From positions 166,501 to 230,500 of the forward strand of contig WBZZ01002600.1 of NCBI GenBank assembly GCA_019918135.1: a stretch of DNA of 64,000 nt, read 5' to 3'. Shown in pieces: positions 18,844-28,181 of the stretch. How positions within the stretch are numbered: position 1 is the stretch's first letter; the number at the start of each line of letters is the position of its first letter. The notes under the pieces were generated by a model. The model saw nothing but the letters and a program-made list of their open reading frames with translations, ran no database searches and had not been told where the DNA came from. A program made the translations under genes and the position numbers. This DNA is from Paulinella micropora (taxonomy: Eukaryota; Cercozoa; Imbricatea; Euglyphida; Paulinellidae).

Positions 18844-20976
18844 ATGCCCATCGAGTTTGTCGCGGAAGGGCCGGGCGCAGACGACGAGCCCTTGCCAGAG
18901 CTGGGCTTGGACCTAGGCAGCCTCGAGCAAGAAATCCGCCGGGACGACGACGACACCCTGGGGGCCAGGCCGTGGGCTAGACAGACCGCGCCGCTGCTTA
19001 GAAGCCTGCTCGGCAGGGAGGATTTTTTGCACTGGTGCCGCGGGCAGGACTCGGAACAAGGCGCCGCCTCCGACTCGACGGTCACCAGGCTGCGCGCTTT
19101 AGCGTCCAGGCTGGAAACATACGAGGTGTCAGTCGTCAGGGGGTGCTGGGGGGTGTGTGCGCTGCTAGATGACCTGGCCCTGCTGATGACAGCGCTGGCT
19201 AGCGCGACCGAGCGCTTCAGCCACCTGGACGGGCTCTTGAGCATGGGCCTGCAGCTGTCTTATACCATGGTCCCCGACGAGGAGTTGGCCAGAAGTGACC
19301 CCATAGCGCTCGGCCTCGTCGCTCACCTGCACCCCTTCTCGCGCGTCGTCCGGGCGGCGGATGGGCTGGCGCACAGTATCGCACGGGCGGGGGCGCCCTC
19401 CGCCCCCGCGGCGCTCCCCGCCCGTGCAAGACGAGGGGGCGCGGCGGGGTCCGCCAAGAGGCGCAAGATCGTAGAGACCCAGACCTTCAGCGTCGCGGGC
19501 TCCAGGGAGCAGCTGGGCGCCTTTGCCGAAACGATCGAGATGTTCTTAACGACCAAGAGCTTGGCAGCGCTGAAGGCGCGCATCAAGGAATTCAGGGACC
19601 TGCTGGAGTGGGAACCGCGCGTGGAGGTATCAGAGGAGCTGCGGAAACTGCTCGAGCGTTCCGCGGGGCTCTACGCAAACCTGTACGTAGCCTCCGCGTG
19701 TTTGCAAGCGGCGGGCGCGGTTTGCGCCATGGCGTCGGCCCCCTTCGTAACGCAGATTCGCGCTCTGACCGCGGCCCTGGTACCCGCGATGCAGTTGCAG
19801 AACCAGTTGATTGACGCCGGCGCGAACATGGTGTTACGCCAGCGCTGGCTGCGGATACTGTACCAAATTGCCCGGCTGTGGGCCGAGGCCGGGGACTACG
19901 CGCCCGAGCAGTTGGTCAAGCTGTACCGAACCTCTCTGCCGGCCTGTTCCGTGTTTCTGTGCCCTGTCACCAAAGCGCCCAAAACCAAGGACCGCGAGGC
20001 CTTCTTGTTGCAGGGCGACGACGAGACAGAGCGCAAGAAGCTGGCGGTGTTCCCTGTACTACCTGGCATAGGTGTAGCCGACAGACATGTGCGCTGTTAT
20101 CGCTCCGTCGCCAGCGAGCTGCCAGTTTCAGCAGACTCGAGCGCGCTGTCCTACTACTTCTCGGGCAGACTGAAATTATTGCGCAACCAGAAAACGGGCA
20201 GGCTGTTCATGCCCGTGATCGCATCGGCGGCGGCCTTGTATTTCGACGGGGCAGAGCCGCTGTTGCGTGGGCTGACGCTTGTGCGGCTCGCCAGCGACGC
20301 GTTGTGGACAATGAGCAAGCTCACGTGCCTGGAGGCCAAGGCCTCGGAGCGTTTGCAAGAGCTTCCCGCCAGCGTCCGCGTCGCACGGGCGGACCAAGCG
20401 GGGCGGCCCGACTTCTTCGAGGCGGCGGAGCGCCTGTGTGTGCTGCCGCCCTCCTCTGTTATCAATGGCGTGTGTTTCTGCCGGGAGTATACCCGTGCAC
20501 TGCGCTTTCGAGTGGACGGTCGCTCGGTCCTAGTCAAGGGCGCCTTGCCCGGCAAATGGCGCCAAGAGGGCAAGTCCTACGCCCACCGCGAGGTCTCGTT
20601 GTTTGGGGCCACGCCGCTACAGGCGTGCCGCAGTACGGCAGAACAAGAAGAGGCCGTGCGCTTGGCGGGCGGCGACGACGCGCGCGCCTGTCGGCCGACA
20701 GAAAGGGCCAAACCTTGCAAGGCCTTGCTGAGGGCCTGGTTGCAGGAGGAACGCTCCGTCAGAGTAGCGCTCGTGGTCGACGCCCTGGCCTGCTGGAAGG
20801 AGCTGGAGGAAGTCGACGCGAGGAAGTGCACGGACAATGGGACGGCACAGCTCTTTGCCTTGTGTACGAGCTTGCCCCCACCTACGACGACGTCGTCGTC
20901 GGGCGCGACCCCCGGCGTCTGTGGCGACAGCGGCGCGGGGGAGGGGGGAGGGGGGGGGGAGGTCGGTCTCGATTAA
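18844..20976 (+). CDS. large hypothetical protein
   Basis: 710 residues from ATG 18844 (the frame is open upstream but through a C-run leader). Acidic N-terminus, then a long mainly helical protein. At residues 180-197 an imperfect palindrome (19380-19427, GCACGGGCGGGG/CCCCGCCCGTGC) codes for ARAGAPSAPAALPARAR and precedes a nuclear-localisation-like KRRKI. The C-terminus is Gly/Glu-rich from a G run. I recognise no domain. The strong GC-ending codon bias resembles that of the kelch and surface genes. Confidence 0.7.
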   Translation: MPIEFVAEGPGADDEPLPELGLDLGSLEQEIRRDDDDTLGARPWARQTAPLLRSLLGREDFLHWCRGQDSEQGAASDSTVTRLRALASRLETYEVSVVRGCWGVCALLDDLALLMTALASATERFSHLDGLLSMGLQLSYTMVPDEELARSDPIALGLVAHLHPFSRVVRAADGLAHSIARAGAPSAPAALPARARRGGAAGSAKRRKIVETQTFSVAGSREQLGAFAETIEMFLTTKSLAALKARIKEFRDLLEWEPRVEVSEELRKLLERSAGLYANLYVASACLQAAGAVCAMASAPFVTQIRALTAALVPAMQLQNQLIDAGANMVLRQRWLRILYQIARLWAEAGDYAPEQLVKLYRTSLPACSVFLCPVTKAPKTKDREAFLLQGDDETERKKLAVFPVLPGIGVADRHVRCYRSVASELPVSADSSALSYYFSGRLKLLRNQKTGRLFMPVIASAAALYFDGAEPLLRGLTLVRLASDALWTMSKLTCLEAKASERLQELPASVRVARADQAGRPDFFEAAERLCVLPPSSVINGVCFCREYTRALRFRVDGRSVLVKGALPGKWRQEGKSYAHREVSLFGATPLQACRSTAEQEEAVRLAGGDDARACRPTERAKPCKALLRAWLQEERSVRVALVVDALACWKELEEVDARKCTDNGTAQLFALCTSLPPPTTTSSSGATPGVCGDSGAGEGGGGGEVGLD

Positions 20977-21051
20977 TCAGGCTAGAGTTGGGGGGGAGGG
21001 AAAGAAGGAGGGAAAGAAAAAATCTGTGTTTAGCTGAAGGTATCTTGGCTG

Positions 21052-21060
21052 TATATATAA
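21052..21060 (+). promoter_or_regulatory. TATA-like box
   Basis: TATATATAA about 20 bases upstream of ATG 21080, followed by an A/G-rich leader. Confidence 0.55.
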
Positions 21061-21079
21061 AGAGAAAAAAGACAAAGTC

Positions 21080-22177
21080 ATGGCAGACGACGAGGAGGTT
21101 TCTGACGGGAAGGTTTTTGTGAAGCTCCAGCCCCTCCCAGTCGGAGCTTTCAAGAAGGCTCTAGTAGTAGCAAAACAAAAGAAAGAGCCCAAAACGCTTT
21201 TCTTAATCCGAAACCCCGTCATACTATTCATTTGCCGTGCTGGACCTCCAGAACGCGAGGAGCAGTATGTCGAATTCGGGGACGGGTTCTCTACTGACGA
21301 CGAGGACAAATTCACTCCAGTAGAAATCGAGTCTGATGACATTACCCGCGCCCTGCTGGAAATTGCGTTTCGAGTCCGGTTTCTCGGATATGACACAATC
21401 AAGTACCCTTACCGCGATCATGATCCGCATCTGTTGCTCGCGTTTGCAAAGAACAGAGAAAGCTCGAGCCTTAGGTCATTCCATCAATCTCTGAAAGAAC
21501 TCGCTACCAAAGGCAGTTGCTTGTTGTCTTTCCCTTCCTATCTGGAACCATCCCTAACATGTTACCACCCAGGCAGCAAGGACACCGGCGATACCCCGGG
21601 TGCTGTTTATTTGAGGCCTGGCGCAAGAGAAAAACGCGCAGTAAGCCAGCAAGGCATAAAGGTCGCTTTGCACGACGAGCTTACAAGGGAAGAAGTCGGG
21701 GACGTCGTGCTCGAAACCATGTACAAAGCCTTAACAAACATGCGTGGCCATCAGCCCAGAATTTCGATTCCTGCGTTAATGTCCGAAAGTGCACCTTCCT
21801 TAAATAAGCCGGCGCGCCAGCTTTTGCTGCAACAACTAAAGTTGGCAGCAGAAAAAAAAGAATTGAAATATCAACTGCCTCAGGCACTACGTCAGCACAC
21901 AGCTCCCGAGCCGGTGAACCTAGGCGGGACTAAAAAAAGGCTTGCGGCGCTCGAAGAGAGGGTCTTTCACGAGCTGAAGGCCAAAATGCGGGCAGAGTTT
22001 AATGAGGCGTTGGATGCGCAGGCCTCTCAATTTCAAACAAAGCTAGACAAGATAATTTCCGCACAGGAAAAGAGAATGACCAGCATCGAAGACAAGCTAA
22101 ATGGGTTCTTAACGAGGCTCGACGAGGTCTTGCAAGAAGCGAGATTTGGAAGTACGTCAAGTCGGAAGCGTAGGTGA
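21080..22177 (+). CDS. hypothetical protein with C-terminal coiled coil
   Basis: 365 residues from ATG 21080, close behind a TATA-like box. The first 230 residues are globular and unrecognised. Residues about 255-350 form a heptad-rich coiled coil (RLAALEERVFHELKAKM, KLDKIISAQEKRMTSIEDKL) ending in a basic tail (SSRKRR). This layout fits an oligomeric structural or DNA-associated protein. It converges with the LRR-like locus at 22235, separated by about 60 bases with AATCATTATTAAAAAG. Confidence 0.7.
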   Translation: MADDEEVSDGKVFVKLQPLPVGAFKKALVVAKQKKEPKTLFLIRNPVILFICRAGPPEREEQYVEFGDGFSTDDEDKFTPVEIESDDITRALLEIAFRVRFLGYDTIKYPYRDHDPHLLLAFAKNRESSSLRSFHQSLKELATKGSCLLSFPSYLEPSLTCYHPGSKDTGDTPGAVYLRPGAREKRAVSQQGIKVALHDELTREEVGDVVLETMYKALTNMRGHQPRISIPALMSESAPSLNKPARQLLLQQLKLAAEKKELKYQLPQALRQHTAPEPVNLGGTKKRLAALEERVFHELKAKMRAEFNEALDAQASQFQTKLDKIISAQEKRMTSIEDKLNGFLTRLDEVLQEARFGSTSSRKRR

Positions 22178-22234
22178 CCACCACCACCACAGTCAAAGAC
22201 TTCTATTGGTCCATGTGGTGCGTGCTTTTGCAAC

Positions 22235-22897
22235 TTAAAGTGCTAAATCATTATTAAAAAGCGTGCGCAAGCCGGAAAAGCTTGGACAATTGGTAACCTC
22301 AATTTTGACCCGCTGAGCGGCTTGCCGCCCAGCTGGCTGCACTATGTCAGCGAGTGAAGGACAATTGTTAAAGGTCACGCTCGCACCCCCCGGCAAAGCG
22401 TCCGGTAGTGTAAACGTCTGTACACGCGTACACGAGTCAATTTCCAGCTTGAACTCGGTTGCCATGCTCGAGCCTGGCCTAGGCGACAGCTTAATCTCTG
22501 TGAAGCTCTCGCAGTTCTGGACACGGACTACCAAGCAATCCAGGCCTCGGGTCAAGGAACTAAGACTTAGCGTTCTCAAATTCTCGCTGTTGAGGTAGTG
22601 CAACTCCAGCTTTTTGCTCATTTTTCTCTGAAGCGAGATTTTAGCCTCCAGCGCGGAGTTGCTGTCGAACGAAAGTTTCAGGTTTTCCTTTGCACGGACC
22701 TCCAGCCCCGTGCCGAGCTGGCCAGAGTTGACAAGCGTCACCTCAATATTTGTTTTTTTGTGACTGGCAGTATAAATTCTTCGCAAGACGTGGCAGTCTT
22801 GAAACTCGATTTCGAACTCGGCGGGGATCGGCACGGTGCCACTGCGCGGAGTCGACTGCTTGAAGACAAAATCTTCAAGCACCGAGCAGCGGTTCAA
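22235..22897 (-). CDS. LRR-like protein locus A, C-terminal frame
   Basis: About 220 residues of irregular leucine-rich repeats with N/D-C-x-S/x-L-x-x-I endings (VRVQNCESFTEIKL, FKLEIDSCTRVQTFTL, VTFNNCPSLADIV, IEVTNCPSFSGLR). They match the repeats of the paralogous gene at 23879-25759. The reading frame has no ATG near its beginning and abuts the frame upstream, so it looks like the second part of one locus with about one break. Confidence 0.6.
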   Translation of the reverse strand: MNRCSVLEDFVFKQSTPRSGTVPIPAEFEIEFQDCHVLRRIYTASHKKTNIEVTLVNSGQLGTGLEVRAKENLKLSFDSNSALEAKISLQRKMSKKLELHYLNSENLRTLSLSSLTRGLDCLVVRVQNCESFTEIKLSPRPGSSMATEFKLEIDSCTRVQTFTLPDALPGGASVTFNNCPSLADIVQPAGRQAAQRVKIEVTNCPSFSGLRTLFNNDLAL

Positions 22898-22899
22898 TT

Positions 22900-23673
22900 T
22901 CAGTCGATTCTCTCCCCCCAGATCAAGGCTAGTGTTCCGGAAAGAAGCTTCTTGGTCGGGAGCTGATTAAATTCAATATTTTTAAACCGAGGTAACCTCA
23001 GGGTAGCCCCGTGAAAACACAAGTCCCTACAGGGCAGCGCAGGCAGCCCCGCCCGCGCCTGCCCTGCGCTGGCAGGGGCGGCGCGGCCCCTGTCTGTGCG
23101 CAGGGCAGCCCTTCCGGCAGCTTCTAGCAAAGAAAGAGCACCTATTAGAAAGGCCGTGACCACAGAGCTGCCCTTACCCGGTTTTTTCAGCCAGGTGCTG
23201 ATCGCCTGCTCCGAAACCGCCACGGCCCTACCCTTAGCTGACTGGCCTTGGCCGGCCTTGCCTTGCTCTTGCTCTTGGCTGCAATGCCGCTCGAAATCTC
23301 GGCACTCTTCTGCTTCTTCTGTCGAGCACTCTGTTGCGAGGAACCCTCGTGCCAGCCTCAGGATTTCGGCGTAGGGGCTAGCAGGTCTTGAACGCAAGAA
23401 CTGATAGGCCCCATAGCCCCGCCCGAAGCTCTTCAACATAAGCCAATCCCTGCGGGGGTTTGGGCTCGACTTAACCCCAGCGGTGGTAGCTGGAGCAGCG
23501 GGAGGGCGTTCCATGTAACGCTTGAGCTTTTTGACACACTCGTCCTCTCGTCCGAGAACGTCAAGCTCCTGGCCTGAACTCAAAATCTCCTGCACGGAGC
23601 GTGCATGCTCTGGAAAAAGCACACGAAAGCGCTGAGCCACGTCAAGCAAGAGAAGATCGTCTCCGTTGTTCAT
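22900..23673 (-). CDS. LRR-like protein locus A, N-terminal frame
   Basis: 257 residues from ATG 23673. An N-terminal helical domain of about 190 residues is followed by the first LRR-like strands (LCFHGATLRLPRFKNIEF). The same order, helical N-domain then RHLCLHNLTFEL, occurs in the paralogue at 25759. Hairpin-forming GC-rich DNA at about 23035-23080 codes for an Ala/Gly/Arg linker. A CTATATAT box and a CT-rich leader precede the start. The function is unknown; similar irregular LRRs mediate protein binding. Confidence 0.6.
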   Translation of the reverse strand: MNNGDDLLLLDVAQRFRVLFPEHARSVQEILSSGQELDVLGREDECVKKLKRYMERPPAAPATTAGVKSSPNPRRDWLMLKSFGRGYGAYQFLRSRPASPYAEILRLARGFLATECSTEEAEECRDFERHCSQEQEQGKAGQGQSAKGRAVAVSEQAISTWLKKPGKGSSVVTAFLIGALSLLEAAGRAALRTDRGRAAPASAGQARAGLPALPCRDLCFHGATLRLPRFKNIEFNQLPTKKLLSGTLALIWGERID

Positions 23674-23724
23674 GCGCCCTGCCTGTCGTACCTGCCTCTC
23701 TCTCTCTCTCTTTCTCTCTCTTGT

Positions 23725-23733
23725 ACTATATAT
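23725..23733 (-). promoter_or_regulatory. TATA-like box
   Basis: CTATATATC about 52 bases upstream of ATG 23673 on the minus strand, with a CT/GA microsatellite between box and start. Confidence 0.5.
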
Positions 23734-23878
23734 CCTTGGCGGGGGGGTGGGGGGGAGAGAGAACGCAAGGGGGGAAGGGGGTGGGGGTGTGAGCGCTTTC
23801 CTGTCCCCCTTCTCCCTCTCTCCTTCCGCGCTATGGATCAGGCGCGACCAAGAAAAAAGCGGCGATTTTTTTTATTAG

Positions 23879-25759
23879 TTAAGAATCTGTAATAGAGTCT
23901 TCTGAATCTGTTCCGCCGCCTGCTCTTAGACCTCTGACTAGAATGCGTAAGCCCCGACACTGCACACGGACCTCGCGCCGCGTAAGATAAGGAAGAATGA
24001 TCTCCACTTCTTCGTCGATTCGCCAGTTGGCGGGCAGGAGCTCATGAAAGAATTCCGGGGCTTTGTCCAAGCGCAGGGTGGCACTGCGCGCACTCAGCCC
24101 GCCGGGCAGCTGGATCTTCTCGAGCTTGGGACAGCCAGTTATCGCTATCTCTATCTCGTCCAGCTGCTGCGTTAGCCCGCCACTGCCCTTCACGAACAGG
24201 TGCTGTAAGCAGATTTCCTTTAACTCCGGGCAGTCGTCGATGATCAACCTGAAGTTCGGCAGCGCCGTGCCCGACATGCTACCAGATCCCAGCGGCTGGA
24301 TTGGGGCGAGGGTCGCGGTCCCCTTCTTCCACTCCGCGGCCCATTCGTTGGTGTCTACGCGCACAAGGCTGGCACAGTTCGCAACGCGAATGTCTACTAT
24401 ACGGTAAGGCTCCGTCCGGGCTACTGCCGCGGGTGCCGCGGCAGTAGCCCGGGACAGGTCGGGCCTGCCCAGCGCGATGTGCTCCAGCTGTGCACAGCTG
24501 TCGACAACCACGCTGTAGCAACCACCAGCCGTCCGCCAGCCGGCGGGCAGCCGGAGCTGGCGGAGGCATGCTAAAAACACGGCGCTAACCGAGAGTCCCT
24601 TGTATTTAAGTTTTTCTGGGAATTCCAGCTTCGATAGTCGCAGGCAGGCCTCAAAGTCTGCAGAGAATAGACGAGTCCGAACACAGGCAAGGCTCAGTTC
24701 GACGCGCTCAAGCTTTGGTAACTGCTTCAAACACACAGAAACAATGTCCAGCGACTCGCCGCCTAGATCCAATTTCGTTTCTTGCACGCCGCTCTCAACC
24801 ACCTCTAACTCTAGGCCTGTCAGCGGCACACTCCCTGGCTGAGTGCTGCGGCCAATGCCAAGTTTTTTGGCGGGGTAATTCTGCAATATAACGCGCGCCC
24901 GCCCCCCGACAGCCACAAACAACTCATCTACGCCTGGAAATGATTTCCAGGCACACACGTACAGTTCTAGGGTCCGAGGAAACGGCGCAGATACCTCTAC
25001 ACGCTTCAATTCTGGGCAGTCCCTGATTGTCAGCTTGAGCACGCGTCTACGGCGTGCGCCCTCTGCGTCACTAGGACACATGGTGAAAATACACGTATGA
25101 AGCTCCTTGCCGTCCACCACGTAAAAGTTGGCCGCCCCCCGAGGCGTCACCCTGGTTTTGAGAAGGCGGAGGTCGCCCACCCTGTCGTTACAAATCCTAA
25201 AGATCTCCTTCCTTGTTAGCTCAAACGTTAGGTTGTGCAGGCACAGATGCCTGATGCTCACGAGGGGCCAGGCTCCAGAGCTAAAAGGAAAATAACCACT
25301 TTCGCGCGGGGTCAGGACCGTGAAGTGTCGGCGCGGGGGAACGCCCGCGCCGTCCGCTGCTAGGACTAGGCTTGCGAGCACTCGGTCGCGATGCCCGCCC
25401 CGGATGAGCGCGACCGTCGTTGCCAGTGACCTCCAGTACACAGCTGGGGTCAATGTGCCGCGGGCAGCAGAGCCGGGCGCCGGAGACCACAGGGGGGTGA
25501 ATCTAATGTGGCTATTCGCATCTCGGCGGTAGCTTCTCGCGGCGCTTACCATCTCCGTCAGCACTCCGTTATCCACCTTGGCGCCCGCGCAAAGGTACGC
25601 TAGCACGTCGTTGGGCCGCGCGACTTTGGACTCCTTCGACTCTGGCCGGCGGTATTCGCCGGGCCAGGCGGCTTGAAACTGTGGTATTTCATCGATTCCC
25701 AGAAACGACTGGATTAAAGCGCTAGAGTCCGAGCTAGGTAACTTAAATTCCCTTGGCAT
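23879..25759 (-). CDS. LRR-like protein B
   Basis: 626 residues from ATG 25759. An N-terminal helical domain of about 170 residues is followed by about ten irregular leucine-rich repeats of the form I-x-(I/V)-x-x-C-P-x-L-x-x-(I/V) (LTIRDCPELKRVEV, FRLIIDDCPELKEICL, IEIAITGCPKLEKIQL). Paralogue of the locus at 22235-23673; both read on the minus strand in tandem. Hairpins inside the coding DNA at 24416-24454 (ACTGCCGCGG/CCGCGGCAGT), 24929-24950 and 25329-25352 fall in inter-repeat loops. The poly-pyrimidine leader ends TTGTAAAAGGCA before the ATG. Probably a protein-interaction adaptor; no F-box is visible. Confidence 0.7.
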   Translation of the reverse strand: MPREFKLPSSDSSALIQSFLGIDEIPQFQAAWPGEYRRPESKESKVARPNDVLAYLCAGAKVDNGVLTEMVSAARSYRRDANSHIRFTPLWSPAPGSAARGTLTPAVYWRSLATTVALIRGGHRDRVLASLVLAADGAGVPPRRHFTVLTPRESGYFPFSSGAWPLVSIRHLCLHNLTFELTRKEIFRICNDRVGDLRLLKTRVTPRGAANFYVVDGKELHTCIFTMCPSDAEGARRRRVLKLTIRDCPELKRVEVSAPFPRTLELYVCAWKSFPGVDELFVAVGGRARVILQNYPAKKLGIGRSTQPGSVPLTGLELEVVESGVQETKLDLGGESLDIVSVCLKQLPKLERVELSLACVRTRLFSADFEACLRLSKLEFPEKLKYKGLSVSAVFLACLRQLRLPAGWRTAGGCYSVVVDSCAQLEHIALGRPDLSRATAAAPAAVARTEPYRIVDIRVANCASLVRVDTNEWAAEWKKGTATLAPIQPLGSGSMSGTALPNFRLIIDDCPELKEICLQHLFVKGSGGLTQQLDEIEIAITGCPKLEKIQLPGGLSARSATLRLDKAPEFFHELLPANWRIDEEVEIILPYLTRREVRVQCRGLRILVRGLRAGGGTDSEDSITDS

Positions 25760-26786
25760 TGCCTTTTACAAGAGAGAAAGAAAGGGAGAAGAAGAAGTAA
25801 GACAAAGGTCGAGTTTTTAATAAAAGGAATAATACTTTCTCGTGGGCTACAAGGGGAGCAGGGGGGCTTGGGGGGCAGCATGCCCCCCGGCATGCCCTCC
25901 GGGGCGAAGGAGGCTGGCGGCCACTCTTTGCTGTCGGACAGGAGCCGTCAGTAGAAACTGTCTCTGGAAAGCCCCGAGGGCCAGCACCGCGCGGTTGCCA
26001 CTGTCCGCCTCGCTCGACACGCCTACCACCGCAGACGCCCCAGCCCGCTGGCGCGGGCTGGAATGGAGAGCGGGGAGAGGTTCGGGGGGCAGCATGCCCC
26101 CCGGCGCAGAAGCGCCCCTGGCCGCGGACCCCGCGCTTCGAAAAGTCTTGCGTGCTGCTTTGCACACAGAAATGGCAGATCTGCGGGACGTACAGGCTTA
26201 ACTCCACGCTTCGGCAGTCCTCCGCACCAGCGCCCTCACCCTGGGGCCCAGCCCGCTGGCGCGGGCTGGAAGGGAGAGCGGGGGGAGGTTCGGGGGGCAG
26301 CATGCCCCCCGGCGCAAACGCATTCTGCTGCTGCTCTGCGGTCCAGTCTTGGTGCGGCAAAAGCCCCAAGAAAAAGGCATTGTCCTCCGACGAAAGCGCG
26401 CCGGCGGGGCGCCGGCACGTGGCTGCCAACACCTGCGCCAACACCCGTGGTAGCAACTGGAAGCCTTGGCACAACGTCTTCATAGTCGTGGGGCTTATGG
26501 CACAACACGTGACTTCCAGGCTCACGCGCGAAAGCTTTTGCTCGACCTCCGGCTCCGACAATCTGGGACACAACCCGCGCAGCATTAGGTCCGTCCTGGT
26601 CGTGTGATCTATGAGATGCAATTTGTCGTTGTCACCATAACGGTTGTTCTGCGCCTCTGTCAGCACAGCCAGCTGAGCTAACCCACCCAAGTCCACCGGC
26701 TCATAAGCCTGCCCAGGCCCAAACGCCGCCGGGCTCTTACTCGTCTTCTTTTTCTTCTTGCGGTTGTGCCGTCCACCTTTTCTCAT
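25743..26786 (-). CDS. hypothetical protein carrying two double-hairpin elements
   Basis: 347-residue frame from ATG 26786 with a lysine-rich start (MRKGGRHNRKKKKKTSK). Residues 20-150 look like a normal protein with no known family. The rest is dominated by two 65-bp double-hairpin elements (26248-26312 and 26040-26104), coding for APGGMLPPEPPPALPSSPRQ-type sequence. The open frame ends inside the start of the next gene and is hydrophobic there, so the native C-terminus is probably shorter or in another frame; about one break is likely. It is divergent from the kelch gene at 27153. Confidence 0.5.
   Translation of the reverse strand: MRKGGRHNRKKKKKTSKSPAAFGPGQAYEPVDLGGLAQLAVLTEAQNNRYGDNDKLHLIDHTTRTDLMLRGLCPRLSEPEVEQKLSRVSLEVTCCAISPTTMKTLCQGFQLLPRVLAQVLAATCRRPAGALSSEDNAFFLGLLPHQDWTAEQQQNAFAPGGMLPPEPPPALPSSPRQRAGPQGEGAGAEDCRSVELSLYVPQICHFCVQSSTQDFSKRGVRGQGRFCAGGHAAPRTSPRSPFQPAPAGWGVCGGRRVERGGQWQPRGAGPRGFPETVSTDGSCPTAKSGRQPPSPRRACRGACCPPSPPAPLVAHEKVLFLLLKTRPLSYFFFSLSFSLVKGNAKGI
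26040..26104. repeat. double-hairpin element, copy 2
   Basis: 65 bp: a 22-bp palindrome with stem CCAGCCCGC/GCGGGCTGG, a 21-bp purine-rich linker, and a 22-bp palindrome around GGGGGGCAGCATGCCCCCC. Nearly identical to copy 3 about 208 bp away, in the same orientation. Confidence 0.85.
26248..26312. repeat. double-hairpin element, copy 3
   Basis: Same 22+21+22 bp structure as copy 2, with both stems intact; only a few linker bases differ. Confidence 0.85.
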
Positions 26787-26906
26787 TTAGAGCACTTTGC
26801 CACACAAAACACAACTCTCTCTCTCTCTCTCTTTTTTGCTAGGAGTTTCTAGTTCTAGCCACGATCACTCACTAAAACTAGTGCGCAAAAAAAGAAGGAA
26901 CCAAGA

Positions 26907-26972
26907 GGGGGGGGGCGCCCCCCCCCACAAGACACTGCGCGTGCGACCAAAGGGGGGGGGCGCCCCCCCCCC
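26907..26972. repeat. pair of G-run/C-run palindromes in a divergent promoter region
   Basis: G9-CG-C9 to 10 at 26907-26926 and G9-CG-C10 at 26952-26972, between the starts at 26786 (minus) and 27153 (plus). Confidence 0.8.
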
Positions 26973-27096
26973 TGTTGCACCAGGAGAACAAAAGCTCGGA
27001 CACTGTGCCCATGCCACAATTTGCAGATTTTCATCTTCGGGAAGGGGGGGGGGCCTCAACTCTTGTTTATTTTTTCTTATCTGCCTCTCTGCAATC

Positions 27097-27105
27097 CATA
27101 TAAAC
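27097..27105 (+). promoter_or_regulatory. TATA-like box
   Basis: CATATAAAC about 48 bases before ATG 27153; a C run and a pyrimidine tract ending CTGTTAG lie between, the latter resembling a splice acceptor. Confidence 0.5.
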
Positions 27106-27152
27106 TCTCCCCCCCCCCCCCCCCTCTGTCTCTTTCTCCTCTGCTGTTAGCC

Positions 27153-28181
27153 ATGTCACGTTCCAAGCCCCGACGGACAGATGCTGCTACCGACGGCGAT
27201 GATGCCTCGTCCACCCTCGAACCCGGCGGACAAACCGGAGGCGTGATGGTGCTGGGTGGTTTGGGACCAGGCAACAACTCGGCCGAAGTGTTTGACGGGC
27301 ACAAGTGGGGCCTGTCGCAGCTCGCTCTGCCTACCGGCAGAGCTGACCAGCTCTTGCTGACCGTGGGAGGCAAGCTGTTTTGCGTTGGTGGCATCGAGGG
27401 CCACCTTCCCACTAAGGAACCAGGCCCGTTTGATTATGTCCCGTCGCGCCTTGTCGAGTGCTACGACTCGTATGGCCGCAGCTGGGAAATCAGAACGACC
27501 CTGCCCTGGACGTACGGGGATCTCACCGGCGTGGCCCTTGACGGTTTGCTCTATGTGGTCACGGATAGTCCGCCCGGCAAAGCCTCGCTGTATGTCTACG
27601 ACGAGGCTAAGAACGAGTGGCGAACGCTGAGTCCCCCTAACCGAGTCCGACGGGAAGCCCGCTTAGCTGCACTCGGCGGTGAGCTGTATCTCGTGGGTGG
27701 ACGTACAGACGACAGCAGCTGCACGACGGTAGAGAAGTATTGCCCAAAGCAGAACAAGTGGTTCTTCGCCCCCAGCCTCAAGCGACCCCGCCACGACCTG
27801 ACGACGGCGGTTCTGCATAATTGTCTCTATGCCATAGGCGGGACTCTGTTTACCCCAACTCACGAGGAAGTGCTAGGTGTAGTCGAGCGCTTCGACCCCC
27901 GGACCCGCAAGTGGAGGTCGGTGGCGAGCTTGGGGGAGGCACGCACCGGCGCTTCTGCCTTTGTCTACCGACAGCGGCTGTACGTGGCGGGCGGTAGCGG
28001 CGATTGGGGCGACTCTGCGCTCGCCTCGGTGGAAAGCTACAAGGCAGCAAAGGACCGCTGGGAACCACAAGCGTCCCTAAATTACGCGAGACTCAACGCC
28101 GGCTGTGTACTTTTGTCTACCCCCGCGCCCTTGGCACCATCCACCAAGCGCGCACGTACAGCCCGCTCGCGCGGGCTATAG
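27153..28181 (+). CDS. kelch-repeat protein
   Basis: 342 residues from ATG 27153. At least six kelch repeats fill residues 25-325 (GVMVLGGLG, LFCVGGIEG, LYLVGGRTDD, LYAIGGTLF, LYVAGGSGD, each followed by VExYD/W pairs), giving a beta-propeller with almost no other domain. It is shorter than the kelch protein at 13909 and lacks that N-terminal extension. Possible ubiquitin-ligase substrate adaptor, by family. The last codons (ARSRGL) overlap a hairpin AGCCCGC/GCGGGCT at 28160-28177, so the palindrome forms the very end of the gene and could double as a terminator. Confidence 0.85.
   Translation: MSRSKPRRTDAATDGDDASSTLEPGGQTGGVMVLGGLGPGNNSAEVFDGHKWGLSQLALPTGRADQLLLTVGGKLFCVGGIEGHLPTKEPGPFDYVPSRLVECYDSYGRSWEIRTTLPWTYGDLTGVALDGLLYVVTDSPPGKASLYVYDEAKNEWRTLSPPNRVRREARLAALGGELYLVGGRTDDSSCTTVEKYCPKQNKWFFAPSLKRPRHDLTTAVLHNCLYAIGGTLFTPTHEEVLGVVERFDPRTRKWRSVASLGEARTGASAFVYRQRLYVAGGSGDWGDSALASVESYKAAKDRWEPQASLNYARLNAGCVLLSTPAPLAPSTKRARTARSRGL
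28160..28177. repeat. hairpin at the 3' end of the kelch gene
   Basis: AGCCCGCTCGCGCGGGCT, the first-stem half of the double-hairpin family, overlapping the stop region. A G-rich linker follows, without the second stem. Confidence 0.7.

Noticed and set aside
19878-21122. 414-codon + strand frame overlapping the 18844-20976 gene
   Set aside because: Out-of-frame shadow with Arg/Gly-rich composition; the 18844 frame has natural composition.
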